Below are positions 17,177-26,325 of a stretch of 64,000 bases of DNA, piece after piece. Made by a program: the position numbers and the translations under genes. The notes beneath the pieces were generated by a model. It was not told where the DNA came from. It saw only the letters and a list, made by a program, of their open reading frames with translations, and ran no database searches. Source of the DNA: CANKJK01 sp040081715 (GTDB lineage Bacteria > Acidobacteriota > Vicinamibacteria > Vicinamibacterales > UBA2999); NCBI GenBank assembly GCA_040081715.1, contig JBEBFY010000003.1:1-64000 (forward strand). The letters run 5' to 3'. Each line of letters starts with the position of its first letter. The first letter of the stretch is position 1.

Positions 17177-18505
17177 CTACTTCTTCCCAATCCGATAGAG
17201 CTTCGAGGCCGTGCGGATGAGGAGCGTGCCCTTCGCGATGGCTGGCGTGGCGAGCGTCATCTCGTCGAGGCCGTTGCGGCCCACGAGCTTGAACGCCGGG
17301 CCGGCATCCATGACGAACGTGTCGCCGTCCTCACTGAGCGCGAACACCTTGCCGTTGTACGCCCAGGGCGACGCGGTGAAACCGGTGGAATCCGCGCTGA
17401 CGCGCTGCTTGCCGTAGACCTCCCGGCCGGTTGTGGCGTCGTTCGCGGCGAGAAACGCCGTGTCGTACAGCGTGTAGTAGGTGCCTCGGTACACGAGGGC
17501 CGATGGGTTGTAGGAGGCCAGTGTGCTGTTGGACCAGGCGACAAACGCATTCGAGGTCTCGCCGGCCTTGAGCGAGATGTCGCCGCTCGCGCCGGGTTTG
17601 ACGGCATAGACCGGCTTTTGCGGATCGTTCCGGTATCCCGAACTGAGGTAGAGCAGGCCGTTGGCCGCCACCGGCGTGGGGATGCTCAGCGTGGAGATGC
17701 CGCTCATCTCCCACAGCGGCGTGCCGTCCAGACCATAGGACCGGATCTTCTTCCAGCCGATGGTCACAATCTCGGTGCGGAGCGGGTTCGTCCAGATGAA
17801 GGGAGTGACCCAACTGCTGCCGGTTTCGCGGTCCGCCTTCCAGACCTCCTTGCCGGACTTCGCGTCGAGCGCGAGGAGGAACGACTGGTCCTCGTTGTCA
17901 CTGACCAGGTAGATCCTGCCCCCGTGGAGGACGGGCGAGGCCGCCGCGCCCCAGCCCGAGCGCATGCGCGGGGCGGGCATCGGGCGCGACCACACGGACT
18001 TCCCCTTCGTGTCGAAGACGAAGAGGCCGGCGTTCGCAAAGTAGGCGTACACGCGCTCGCCGTCGGTGACTGGTGTTTCGGAGGCGAAGCTGTTCTTCAG
18101 GTGGAGGGGCTGCGCTGGTACGGCCGCGCCGACTTCACGCTGCCAGCGGATCTTGCCGCTCTTCAGGTCCACGTCCACAACGACCCAGCGCTGCGGTGGG
18201 GACGTCTTCGCGACCTCGCCCGCGCCGTAGACGCGCGCCTTCACCGGGGCGGGAGTCGTGGCGATGGCCGTGGTGAGGAACACATGGTCACCCCAGACCA
18301 CGGGCGAACTCCAGCCGATCCCCGGGATGTCGGCCTTCCAGCGCACGTTCTCGGTGGCGCTCCACGTCTCCGGCAATCGGGGGTCATCCGCGGCAACGCC
18401 GGACGACTGCGGGCCGCGGAACTGGGGCCACTGCTGGTCGGCGGCATGAAGGGTAATGGCCGAGGCCAGAAGGAGGGCGGCCACGGAGGCATGGCTGGTG
18501 CGCAT
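17177..18505 (-). CDS. secreted PQQ-type beta-propeller protein
   Basis: Protein of 442 residues from ATG 18505, with a signal peptide (RTSHASVAALLLASAITLHA). QWPQFRGPQSSGVA follows, the standard opening of PQQ-like propeller proteins. Several propeller blades are visible through repeated patterns such as LLALDAKSGKEVWKADRETG, GKSVWSRPMPAPRMRSG and VDLKSGKIRWQREVG. The full catalytic calcium/PQQ set cannot be judged by eye, so it may be a structural propeller rather than a dehydrogenase. It sits between a TonB-dependent receptor and a molybdoenzyme gene in one orientation. Confidence 0.82.
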   Translation of the reverse strand: MRTSHASVAALLLASAITLHAADQQWPQFRGPQSSGVAADDPRLPETWSATENVRWKADIPGIGWSSPVVWGDHVFLTTAIATTPAPVKARVYGAGEVAKTSPPQRWVVVDVDLKSGKIRWQREVGAAVPAQPLHLKNSFASETPVTDGERVYAYFANAGLFVFDTKGKSVWSRPMPAPRMRSGWGAAASPVLHGGRIYLVSDNEDQSFLLALDAKSGKEVWKADRETGSSWVTPFIWTNPLRTEIVTIGWKKIRSYGLDGTPLWEMSGISTLSIPTPVAANGLLYLSSGYRNDPQKPVYAVKPGASGDISLKAGETSNAFVAWSNSTLASYNPSALVYRGTYYTLYDTAFLAANDATTGREVYGKQRVSADSTGFTASPWAYNGKVFALSEDGDTFVMDAGPAFKLVGRNGLDEMTLATPAIAKGTLLIRTASKLYRIGKK

Positions 18506-18572
18506 CCCCGTAGTGTACCGGGTGCGCGCCACGAAGGTGCTCACTCGGCGGGTGACAGGTGGCCGCTTCCGG

Positions 18573-21500
18573 CTAGAAGGAGACGCGCAGCCCGAACTGC
18601 ATCTGGCGCGGATCGCGCGCGCTGAAGATGCGGCCGAAGTTCGCGTTGCCGAACGTGCGGTTCGGCAGGTCGAAGTTGGCCCGGTTCAGCAGGTTGAAGA
18701 TCTCCCAGCGGAACTCGACCTGGGGGCCGCTGCCGACGGGGAACGTCCGCGCGACGGAGAAGTCGATGTTCGCGAATCCCGGTCCAATCACGCTGTTGCG
18801 CGGCGCGTTGCCGAACGTGAAGGCGGTCGGTAGCGCGAAGACGCTCGTGTCGAACCACCGGTCCGGGGTCTGCTCGCCGCCAGACAGGTTCGGATTCCCG
18901 GCCTGATTCGGACGCTGGGCCGGGCCGGCGCCAATGTTGGCGCGATCCACGCTCAGATTGACGGTGAACGGTGCCCCCGACTGTGCGGTGACGACCGTGT
19001 TGAACCGCCAGTCGCCCGTCAGTGCGGCGGCAAGGCCGCTGCCGACGCCGGAGGTCATGAGCGTCCCGCTCGCCACGAACTGGTGCGTCCGGTTGAAGCT
19101 GGAGAGCGCCCACTCGCCGCCATCGCCGAAGATGTTGCGGACGTTCTGGGGGAAGTTCGTTTCCGACTCGGTCGGCCCCGGGCTCGAGGCGTCGTCCTTC
19201 GAATGCGACCAGGTATAGGCCAGGTTGAAGGCGAAGCCGTTCGCCATGCGCCTCTCCGTCTTGGCCGTCACGCCGTGGTAGATGGACTTGCCGTCGAACC
19301 GGATGGCGCTGATGTTGCTCAGCTGCGGGATGGGGCGCCGCGCCTGAATCGAGCCAGGGCCGGGCTCCGGCACGTTGCGGATGGTGGCGTTGTCGGCCCC
19401 GAGCGTCCACGTGCCCATGTAGAACACATCGGCCACCATGCTGTGACCGAGATCGCGCTGCAAGCCGCCGCTCCACGTCTGGCTGTACTCGACGTTGTAG
19501 GCGTAGTCCATGATTGTGCCGCCGACGGTGCCCGTGGCGGTGTTCGTCAGGATGTCGCGGGTCTGGAGCGTCGGGACCCGCACGTCGATCGGCACGTTCA
19601 CCTGCTTGGTGTAGAAGAAAGGCAGGTTGCGGGCGAAGGCGGTCTGCACCGAGTAGGCCCACTGATTCAGGAAGATGCCGTAGCCGCCACGGACCACCGT
19701 CTTTCCGTCGTCGAGCGAGAGCGCGAACCCGGTCCGGGGCGCGAGGCGTACGGTGCTGGGGTCCATCAGTCCGTTTCCCCAGCCGGCCTCCTTCGACGTG
19801 ACGCTCGGAATCGGCATCAGCGGCAGCAGGGCCTGAGCCGACGGGTGGATGGTGCCGGCCTCGTCGCTGGCGATCACGAACCGCTTCCCATCGAGATCAA
19901 TTGAAGACAGCCGATTGTTCGCATCGTACATGTGCTGGTTGAACTCGTAGCGCAACCCGAGGTTCACCGTCAGGTTCTCGCGCAGCCGCCAGTCGTCCTG
20001 CGCGTAGAGGTGAATCCACTTCGTCCGGCCATCCTCGTCGCCGCGGCCGATGCCTGAGGTCGCTGCCACGGGATAACCAAGGAGGAAGTCAGAAAGGGCG
20101 TTACCGCTGAACTGGCCCGTGTACGTGAAGGCGCCGCGCGCGTTGTCGGGCTGTTCGGGCCGGAGCTGCAACTGGAAGTAGTAGGCGCCGAACTTCAGGC
20201 TGTGCTTCGCCCGCGCGATGCTGAAGTTCTCGTAGAGTTCGAAGTGCTGGTTGTTCCGGGCTACGAACGAGGTCGGGTCGCCCATGGCGTTAAAGAGGCC
20301 GCCAGTGGAGATTTGCGGATACCCGGTGTCCCGCGGGTCGCTCGTGACACCGAGCAAGCCCGTCTGGCCAGCGAAGTTCACGCCGCGGTTCACGCTGCCC
20401 TGGCCGCCCTTGACCGCCATCCAGCCGAAGCGGACCTCGTTCAGCAGCGCATTGCCGATGACGCGCGTATGGCTGACGACGAGGTTCTTCGTCTGGGTGT
20501 CCAGCGTGCGGCCGAAGCCCGGCACGATCGACTCGCTGAGGACGCTGGTGCCGAAGGGCTGTGTTTCGTCCGCGCCGAACGTACTGAAGCGGGCGAAGAG
20601 CTGGTCGCTGTCGGTCAGCCGGTGGTCGAGCCGGAGACTGAACTGGTTGACCTCCTTGCTGAGTTCCTCCGCAGCGGCCAGGTTCTGGACGTTGCCACTC
20701 CCGGTGGGCATCGGGACCGCACGCAGCATCGCCGCGGCGATCGGGTCGATGCGGGAGGCCGGGATCTGATTGCCGGCAAAGGGCACGCAGCCGGTGGGCC
20801 TCGGGTCACAGATGGCGCCAAGGCCGCTGAAGTCGCCCGCGCGGAGCGCGGCTGATGGCACTGAGAAGGTCCGCGTCTGCGTCCGGTTCAGGCGCTGGGC
20901 CTCGTAGCTGCCGAAGAAAAACGTCCGGTTCCTGACGATCGGCCCGCCGAACGCACCGCCGAACTGGTTCTGCCGCAGCGGCGGGTTGTTCTGGCCCTTG
21001 GGGAGGAAGTAGTTGGTCGAGTCGAATGCGTCATCGCGGAAGAACTCGAAGAGGCTTCCCGTGAACTTGTTGGCGCCGGCCTTGGTTGCGACGTTGATGA
21101 GCGCCGAGGCCTTGCCGCCGAACTCCGCCGGGTACTGCGACTTCTGAATCTTGAACTCCTGGACGGAGTCGATTGACGGGTTGATGACGAGGTTGTTGAA
21201 CAGTTCGTCGGTGACTTTCGCGCCGTCGAGCAGGTAGATGTTGTGGCCGGAGCGCTGGCCGCCGACGTTGGGCAGGGGACCGGCCTGCTGGAGCGACTCG
21301 CCGCGCGTGCCGCCAGGAGGGATGACCACGGCGTCGCTCAACTGGGCGAGGGCCATCAGGTTCCGGCCGTTGATCGGAATCTGCACGACCTCCCGGTTGC
21401 TGATGACGTCACTGATCTCCGCGGTCGTCGACTGGACGAGCGGCGCCACCGAAGCTGCCACCGTGACGGTCTCGCTGAGGCTTTCGATGTTCAGGGTGAA

Positions 21501-21815
21501 GTCGATGGTGACCTTGCCGCCAATCTGCAGGGTGACTCCCTTGGCGGTGCTGGAGCTGAAGCCGCCGAGGCTGGCTGTGACCTCCCACTCGCCGACGCGC
21601 AGTTCGGGCAAAAGAAAGTGACCCACTCCATCGGTGACGCGGTCGAGGGTGGTGCCGCTCGCCTTGTGTGTGGCGGTGACGGTGACGCCCGGCAGGACGC
21701 CCCCTGAACTGTCCTTGACCACGCCGGAGACCTGTGCGGTGTTGGTTTGCGCAGCGGCGGACGAGGAGACCAGCAGGACCACCGCAAGCATTCGACGGAT
21801 GACGAACGTGGGCAT
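18573..21815 (-). CDS. TonB-dependent receptor with carboxypeptidase-regulatory N-terminal domain
   Basis: Outer-membrane receptor of about 1080 residues. ATG 21815 gives a signal peptide (RRMLAVVLLVSSSAAAQ). Residues about 27-110 are a CarboxypepD_reg-like domain (QVSGVVKDSSGGVLPGVTV). The plug domain follows (NREVVQIPINGRNLMALAQL, NIYLLDGAKVTDELF), then a long barrel typical of the Acidobacteria Oar-like group, ending in GLRVSF with a terminal Phe. Oar-like receptors import or bind large substrates. It lies between a two-component system and the PQQ propeller gene with short gaps (84 and 67 bases), so the kinase may control it. Confidence 0.9.
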   Translation of the reverse strand: MPTFVIRRMLAVVLLVSSSAAAQTNTAQVSGVVKDSSGGVLPGVTVTATHKASGTTLDRVTDGVGHFLLPELRVGEWEVTASLGGFSSSTAKGVTLQIGGKVTIDFTLNIESLSETVTVAASVAPLVQSTTAEISDVISNREVVQIPINGRNLMALAQLSDAVVIPPGGTRGESLQQAGPLPNVGGQRSGHNIYLLDGAKVTDELFNNLVINPSIDSVQEFKIQKSQYPAEFGGKASALINVATKAGANKFTGSLFEFFRDDAFDSTNYFLPKGQNNPPLRQNQFGGAFGGPIVRNRTFFFGSYEAQRLNRTQTRTFSVPSAALRAGDFSGLGAICDPRPTGCVPFAGNQIPASRIDPIAAAMLRAVPMPTGSGNVQNLAAAEELSKEVNQFSLRLDHRLTDSDQLFARFSTFGADETQPFGTSVLSESIVPGFGRTLDTQTKNLVVSHTRVIGNALLNEVRFGWMAVKGGQGSVNRGVNFAGQTGLLGVTSDPRDTGYPQISTGGLFNAMGDPTSFVARNNQHFELYENFSIARAKHSLKFGAYYFQLQLRPEQPDNARGAFTYTGQFSGNALSDFLLGYPVAATSGIGRGDEDGRTKWIHLYAQDDWRLRENLTVNLGLRYEFNQHMYDANNRLSSIDLDGKRFVIASDEAGTIHPSAQALLPLMPIPSVTSKEAGWGNGLMDPSTVRLAPRTGFALSLDDGKTVVRGGYGIFLNQWAYSVQTAFARNLPFFYTKQVNVPIDVRVPTLQTRDILTNTATGTVGGTIMDYAYNVEYSQTWSGGLQRDLGHSMVADVFYMGTWTLGADNATIRNVPEPGPGSIQARRPIPQLSNISAIRFDGKSIYHGVTAKTERRMANGFAFNLAYTWSHSKDDASSPGPTESETNFPQNVRNIFGDGGEWALSSFNRTHQFVASGTLMTSGVGSGLAAALTGDWRFNTVVTAQSGAPFTVNLSVDRANIGAGPAQRPNQAGNPNLSGGEQTPDRWFDTSVFALPTAFTFGNAPRNSVIGPGFANIDFSVARTFPVGSGPQVEFRWEIFNLLNRANFDLPNRTFGNANFGRIFSARDPRQMQFGLRVSF

Positions 21816-21899
21816 CGTGCTGACGAGGGTACCGTCGGTCGGGCCGTGGGACGTGTAAGCGTCTTGTAAAACGCTGCGCAAAAGGCCGCCGTAAAAGGG

Positions 21900-23588
21900 T
21901 CAGCCCGGCTCGGGATCGGGCGCCACCGGCAGGTGCAGGGTGAACGTGGACCCGCGGCCGGGTTCGCTTTCCACCGTGATCCGGCCCCCCATCAGCGTGG
22001 CCATGCTGCGTGCCAGCGCGAGGCCGAGACCCGTGCCGTGAATCTGGGCGGCCACAACAACGGGGCTTCGGTAGAACGGCTCGAAGATGCGGCCGCGGTC
22101 CGCGGGATCGATCCCGAGCCCCCGGTCCGTGACGGCCACCCGGACTTCGCGGGTTCCGGAGGGGTCTATGGCCGAAAAGGCATGCACGCCGATCCAGCGG
22201 GCGTTGCCGCTGTATTTGAGCGCATTGGTCACGAGGTTTTCGACGCACTGGGTGAGGGCGGTCTGGTCTCCCAGTACCGGCGGGAGGTCCGACTCAACGA
22301 CTCGTTCAATGGTGAATTGGCCCGCGTCCGCCAGCGTGACGGTGCTCGCGAGCGTGGCGTCGATCGCGTCGGTCACCGTAATCGGCTGCAGGGGGCGGCG
22401 CGTGCCCTTGCCCTGGCCCGCGAAGAGCAGGATGCGCTCGACGAGCGAGGCGAGCTGACGGACCTGTTGTCCGATCACCGTGCCGTACTCCGCCACGCGG
22501 GTCTGTTCGCGGACCACGCCACGGCTGATGTTGTCGGCCGCGGAGGCGATGACGGTTAGCGGCGTCCGCAGTTCATGCGAGACGGCTGCGACGAAGTCCA
22601 TCTGCAGCGTCGCCAGCCGCTGCGCGCGGTGGCTCGCCACGACGAGCAGGGCGATGGAGGCCACCAGCAGGGCCAGGGCGCCGAGCGTTGCTACCAGATC
22701 CCGGCGCTGCGTGTTGGCGAGAAAGGCACCGAGCGCTCCACCACGGCGGTGGCGGACCACCAGGCGCCAATCCCCGGCGTCGCCGGAACCCTCGGGCAGG
22801 GCGAACCAGGTGATGGCGGCCGAGGGTACCTGCGCCTGTGGCGCCACGGTGTGGAACACCTCGAAGGGGCCACCCGACTGAGGGCTGGAGCGCCGGCCGA
22901 ACACATTCAGGATGCCGTCGGCATCAGGCGCCTGTGCCTGGCTGAAGCCGGCGTCGGAAGCCCAGAGTGCTGCTGGCTGGGCGGTGAAGACGGCGACCTC
23001 GTAGTCGAGGCCATCGGTGCCCGAGAAGTACCGCAGCGCGAGTGCCGGCAATACCGTCTCGCGGAGCACCGCGGGATCGATCGCCACGACCAGCCACCGG
23101 GGGACGTCGCTTCCCGCGATCGGCCGTGTCAGTGCCGGGAGCCCCGGGTGAAACATCCACGCTGTCGAGCCAGGACCGTCGAGCCGGAGTGCCAATGTGT
23201 CGTGCGGCACCAGCATGCCGCTGTCGGGGAGTACGCGCCGAGTCGTCGCCGGCTGGCCACCCCTGCCGGCCTCGTGCACGAACAGGCCCCGGACCAGGCC
23301 GGGGTACCGCGCGCTCCGCCGCCAGTCGGCGAGTCCTGCCGCGAGTGCCTCGGCGGACGCATCCCCTGGTGCGTGCAGATCCAGCGCGCGTGTGATGTCG
23401 GTGAAGTTGCGCTCGAAGTCCACGTGCCAGTTGACCAGCGACATCTGCAGCGTGTCCGCCAGCCGCACGCCGGTAGCTTCGGTGATCTCACGGCTCGACC
23501 GGTACTGGAGAACGGCGAACGCGATCAGGACGACCGTCGTGGCCACGACGGCGCCGGTCAGCAGTTGTCCCTGGGCTGGGGCCTTCAT
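21900..23588 (-). CDS. membrane sensor histidine kinase
   Basis: Kinase of about 562 residues. A first membrane helix lies near residues 8-28 and a large periplasmic domain follows (to about residue 300). The second helix is next to LATLGALALLVASIALLVV. The HisKA box AAVSHELRTPLTV has its phospho-accepting His338. The HATPase domain shows NLVTNALKYS (N box), DRGLGIDPADRG (G1) and GTGLGLALARSMATLMGG (G2). Its ATG overlaps the TGA of the upstream response regulator gene by four bases (ATGA), so they are translationally coupled. The ligand is unknown. Confidence 0.93.
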   Translation of the reverse strand: MKAPAQGQLLTGAVVATTVVLIAFAVLQYRSSREITEATGVRLADTLQMSLVNWHVDFERNFTDITRALDLHAPGDASAEALAAGLADWRRSARYPGLVRGLFVHEAGRGGQPATTRRVLPDSGMLVPHDTLALRLDGPGSTAWMFHPGLPALTRPIAGSDVPRWLVVAIDPAVLRETVLPALALRYFSGTDGLDYEVAVFTAQPAALWASDAGFSQAQAPDADGILNVFGRRSSPQSGGPFEVFHTVAPQAQVPSAAITWFALPEGSGDAGDWRLVVRHRRGGALGAFLANTQRRDLVATLGALALLVASIALLVVASHRAQRLATLQMDFVAAVSHELRTPLTVIASAADNISRGVVREQTRVAEYGTVIGQQVRQLASLVERILLFAGQGKGTRRPLQPITVTDAIDATLASTVTLADAGQFTIERVVESDLPPVLGDQTALTQCVENLVTNALKYSGNARWIGVHAFSAIDPSGTREVRVAVTDRGLGIDPADRGRIFEPFYRSPVVVAAQIHGTGLGLALARSMATLMGGRITVESEPGRGSTFTLHLPVAPDPEPG

Positions 23589-24280
23589 AAACCCTGCGGC
23601 CGGAACTTGTAGCCCAGCCCCTGCACGGTGACGAGGTACCGCGGCTGCCGCGGCTCCGGCTCCAGCTTCTGCCGGAGGCTGGCGACGTGGACGTCCACGG
23701 TGCGCGTGAACATCTTGCTGCTGTAGCCCCACACGTCCGTCAGCAGTTGCTCGCGGGTGAGCGTCGCCCCTGGATGTTCGAGAAAGTAGCGGAGCAACTG
23801 GAACTCGCGCGCCGAGAGTGGCAGCGACTTGCCATCCCGAATGACTTCAGTGCCCCGCAGGTCCACGCGGTTCGGGCCGATGTGCACGACCTCGGCTGAG
23901 GCCACCGCCCTGGCCGGCGCCCGGCGAAGGAGGGCCTCCACGCGGGCCATCAGTTCCTGCATATCGAAGGGCTTGGTGACGTAGTCGTCCGCGCCGATTT
24001 TGAGCCCGGCCACTTTGTCGGCGGTCTGGCCCTTCGCGGTGAGCATCAGGATGGGGGTGATGAGGCCGGCCGCCCGGATGTCCTCACAGACCCTGAGGCC
24101 GTTCAGTCCCGGCAGCATCACGTCCAGGATCACGAGGTCGAAGGGGAGCCGCGTGGCCTTTTCGAGGCCGTCCGGTCCGTCGGTCGCGTACTCAACCCCA
24201 TATCCTTCCGAGCGTAGGCGGTCGCCCAGCGTCATCCGCAGCGCGGCTTCGTCTTCGACGAGGAGAATGTTGTCCTGCAT
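23585..24280 (-). CDS. OmpR/PhoB-family response regulator
   Basis: Response regulator of 231 residues. The receiver domain has the acidic pair Glu9/Asp10, phospho-acceptor Asp53 in LVILDVMLPG, a Thr/Ser in ILMLTAKGQ and Lys in VTKPFDM. The C-terminal winged helix (about residues 130-228) contains LSAREFQLLRYFLEHPG and TRTVDVHVASLRQKLEP, the trans-reg-C signature. It is the first gene of a five-gene same-strand array that runs to 16454. Targets are unknown; the TonB-dependent receptor downstream is a candidate. Confidence 0.95.
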   Translation of the reverse strand: MQDNILLVEDEAALRMTLGDRLRSEGYGVEYATDGPDGLEKATRLPFDLVILDVMLPGLNGLRVCEDIRAAGLITPILMLTAKGQTADKVAGLKIGADDYVTKPFDMQELMARVEALLRRAPARAVASAEVVHIGPNRVDLRGTEVIRDGKSLPLSAREFQLLRYFLEHPGATLTREQLLTDVWGYSSKMFTRTVDVHVASLRQKLEPEPRQPRYLVTVQGLGYKFRPQGL

Positions 24281-24298
24281 ACGGCTTCGTGCTCAGCC

Positions 24299-24327
24299 TT
24301 GACGGGATCCGGGGCCCCGGCTACACT
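24299..24327 (+). promoter_or_regulatory. sigma-70-type promoter of the ilvB leader
   Basis: TTGACG at 24299-24304 and TACACT at 24322-24327 are separated by exactly 17 bases, a near-consensus vegetative promoter. The predicted transcript starts near 24334, 26 bases before the leader peptide ATG. Confidence 0.7.
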
Positions 24328-24359
24328 GATCCGGTCAGATGCCCCAGCAATTCCAGGCC

Positions 24360-24479
24360 ATGAGTGCTCTTTCCGTCAACGGCGTCGCCGCCGGACGGAG
24401 ACGTGTGCCCGCAGCCGGGATTGCCATTATCAGCATTATTAGCATTCCGGGCATCGGCAGCCCGGAATACGGTGGATGA
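24360..24479 (+). CDS. ilvB leader peptide with isoleucine-codon run
   Basis: Short ORF of 39 codons. Between codons 21 and 32 it encodes the run Ile-Ala-Ile-Ile-Ser-Ile-Ile-Ser-Ile-Pro-Gly-Ile, that is seven isoleucines in twelve codons. This is the arrangement of a transcription-attenuation leader for branched-chain amino acid synthesis. It lies 110 bases before ilvB. The stop codon TGA at 24477-24479 is embedded in the proposed antiterminator strand (24472-24481). A hairpin, ATTCCGGGC 24444-24452 with GCCCGGAAT 24460-24468, overlaps the last isoleucine codons. The peptide itself probably has no function beyond ribosome stalling. Confidence 0.85.
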   Translation: MSALSVNGVAAGRRRVPAAGIAIISIISIPGIGSPEYGG

Positions 24480-24548
24480 TGCAGGCATAGCCTGACGCCA
24501 AGGCAAGCAAGTTCCGAGGCCATCATCCACACGGGTGATGGCCTTTTT
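24444..24548 (+). promoter_or_regulatory. ilvB attenuator: pause hairpin, antiterminator and terminator
   Basis: Three mutually exclusive structures can be read. The pause hairpin is 24444-24452 with 24460-24468, nine perfect pairs. The antiterminator pairs GTGGATGATG at 24472-24481 with CATCATCCAC at 24521-24530, ten perfect pairs. The terminator is 24518-24525 with 24536-24543. A ribosome stalled at isoleucine codons would block the first hairpin and free the antiterminator strand. Folding was not computed. Confidence 0.8.
24518..24548 (+). terminator. intrinsic terminator of the ilvB attenuator
   Basis: GGCCATCA at 24518-24525 pairs perfectly with TGATGGCC at 24536-24543, followed at once by TTTTT (24544-24548). 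It lies 42 bases before the ilvB ATG and therefore acts as an attenuator rather than a gene end. Confidence 0.85.
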
Positions 24549-24589
24549 CATTGGTGCGGCCGATAGAAGTTCAGACGAGAGAGCGAATC

Positions 24590-26311
24590 ATGAAGCGAAC
24601 TGGTGCACAGGCAATATGGGCGTCGTTGGAACAGGAAGGCGTGACCACCGTATTCGGCTACCCGGGTGGGGCGATTTTGCCGACCTATGACGCGCTGCCG
24701 GACTTCCCGTCCATCCGGCACATCCTAGTGCGCCATGAGCAGGGCGCCACGCACATGGCCGACGGCTACGCACGCGCCGGTGGCCGCGTCGGCGTGGCCA
24801 TTGCCACCTCCGGCCCCGGCGCCACGAACATGGTCACCGGCATGGCGACGGCCATGATGGACTCGTCGCCGATTGTCTGCATCACCGGCCAGGTGGGATC
24901 GGCGCTCATCGGCACGGAGGCTTTTCAGGAGACGGACATCACGGGCGTTACCCTCCCCGTCACCAAGCACAACTACCTGGTGACGAAGGCCGAGGACATC
25001 GCTCCGACGCTGCGTGAAGCCTTCTACGTGGCGCGGACGGGCCGGCCAGGCCCGGTGCACGTGGACATCACCAAGGATGCGCAGCAGAACAGTTGCGAGT
25101 TCGAGTGGGGTGAGAGCGAGATCTCGCTGCCCGGCATCAAGACCCATCGCCCCGTTGCGGCCGAGTCGCTCCGGAAAGCCGTGGAGTTGATCAACAACGC
25201 CAAGTGCCCACTGATCTTCGCGGGCCACGGCGTGCTGCTCTCCGGGGCCGTCGATGTGCTGCGTGAGTTGGCCGAGCGGGGCAACATTCCGGTGGCGATG
25301 ACACTGCTGGGCATCGGCGGATTTCCGGCCCAGCATCCGCTCAACCTCGGGATGATGGGCATGCACGGGGAGGCCTGGGTGAACCACGCCATTCAGGAGG
25401 CGGACCTCATCGTGGCGTGCGGCATGCGGTTTGACGACCGCGTGACCGGCAATCTGAAGAACTACGCACCCAACTCGAAGAAGATCCACATCGACATCGA
25501 CACGACAGAGTTCAACAAGAACGTCCGGGTGGACGTGGCGTTGGCCGGCGACCTGCGTCAGGTGCTCCTCCAACTCGTCCCGCACGTGAACCGCGTCCGG
25601 CACGAGGAGTGGCACGCGCGCATCGACGTCAACAAAGGCCACGCCGCCGTGCGCGACATCACCAACCTGCCCGACGACGGTCACCTGTATGCCGCGCATG
25701 TGATCCACGACCTGTGGAAGGCCACCGACGGCAAGTCCATCGTCTGCACCGACGTGGGCCAGCACCAGATGTGGGAGGCGCAGTACTACAAGCACAACGA
25801 GCCGCGGACACTGCTGACCTCCGGCGGCCTCGGTACGATGGGCTTTGCCCTGCCGGCGGCTATCGGCGCGAAGATGGCGTGCCCGGATGCCGACGTATGG
25901 GCCGTGGCCGGCGACGGCGGGTTCCAGATGACCATGCCCGAACTGGGCACCATGGCCCAGGAACACATCAAGGTCAACGTCGCCATCATCAACAACGGCT
26001 ACCTCGGCATGGTGCGGCAATGGCAGCAGTTCTTCTATGAGAAGCGCTACACCGCCACGCCAATCCTCAGCCCGGACTTCGCGAAGGTCGCAGAGGCCTA
26101 TGGACTGAAGGGCCAGACGGTCCGGCAGCGCAGCGAGGTGATTCCTGCGGCCCTGGCGGCGCGCGCGCACAGCAAGGGCGCGATCATCGACTTCCAGGTG
26201 GAGCAGGAGGATTCGGTGTACCCGATGGTGCCCACCGGTGCGGCATTGCACGAGATGATCACGCGCGGCGGCGTGGCCAACCCGATCGTGGAAACCAGCG
26301 CCAGCGTCTGA
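24590..26311 (+). CDS. ilvB: acetolactate synthase large (catalytic) subunit
   Basis: Thiamine-diphosphate enzyme that condenses pyruvate to acetolactate (valine/leucine) or with 2-oxobutyrate (isoleucine). From ATG 24590 it is 573 residues. The N-terminal domain shows VFGYPGGAILPTYDAL and the flavin/ThDP region HEQGATHMADGYARA. The central domain contains GMMGMHGEAW, and the C-terminal ThDP motif is GDGGFQMTMPELGTM with NNGYLGMVRQWQQFFY. A GAGAG element lies upstream of the chosen start; the frame also opens at TTG 24551 inside the attenuator. No ilvN regulatory subunit follows; the next gene is convergent after 14 bases. Confidence 0.96.
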   Translation: MKRTGAQAIWASLEQEGVTTVFGYPGGAILPTYDALPDFPSIRHILVRHEQGATHMADGYARAGGRVGVAIATSGPGATNMVTGMATAMMDSSPIVCITGQVGSALIGTEAFQETDITGVTLPVTKHNYLVTKAEDIAPTLREAFYVARTGRPGPVHVDITKDAQQNSCEFEWGESEISLPGIKTHRPVAAESLRKAVELINNAKCPLIFAGHGVLLSGAVDVLRELAERGNIPVAMTLLGIGGFPAQHPLNLGMMGMHGEAWVNHAIQEADLIVACGMRFDDRVTGNLKNYAPNSKKIHIDIDTTEFNKNVRVDVALAGDLRQVLLQLVPHVNRVRHEEWHARIDVNKGHAAVRDITNLPDDGHLYAAHVIHDLWKATDGKSIVCTDVGQHQMWEAQYYKHNEPRTLLTSGGLGTMGFALPAAIGAKMACPDADVWAVAGDGGFQMTMPELGTMAQEHIKVNVAIINNGYLGMVRQWQQFFYEKRYTATPILSPDFAKVAEAYGLKGQTVRQRSEVIPAALAARAHSKGAIIDFQVEQEDSVYPMVPTGAALHEMITRGGVANPIVETSASV

Positions 26312-26325
26312 GTCGGCGGCCGGGG

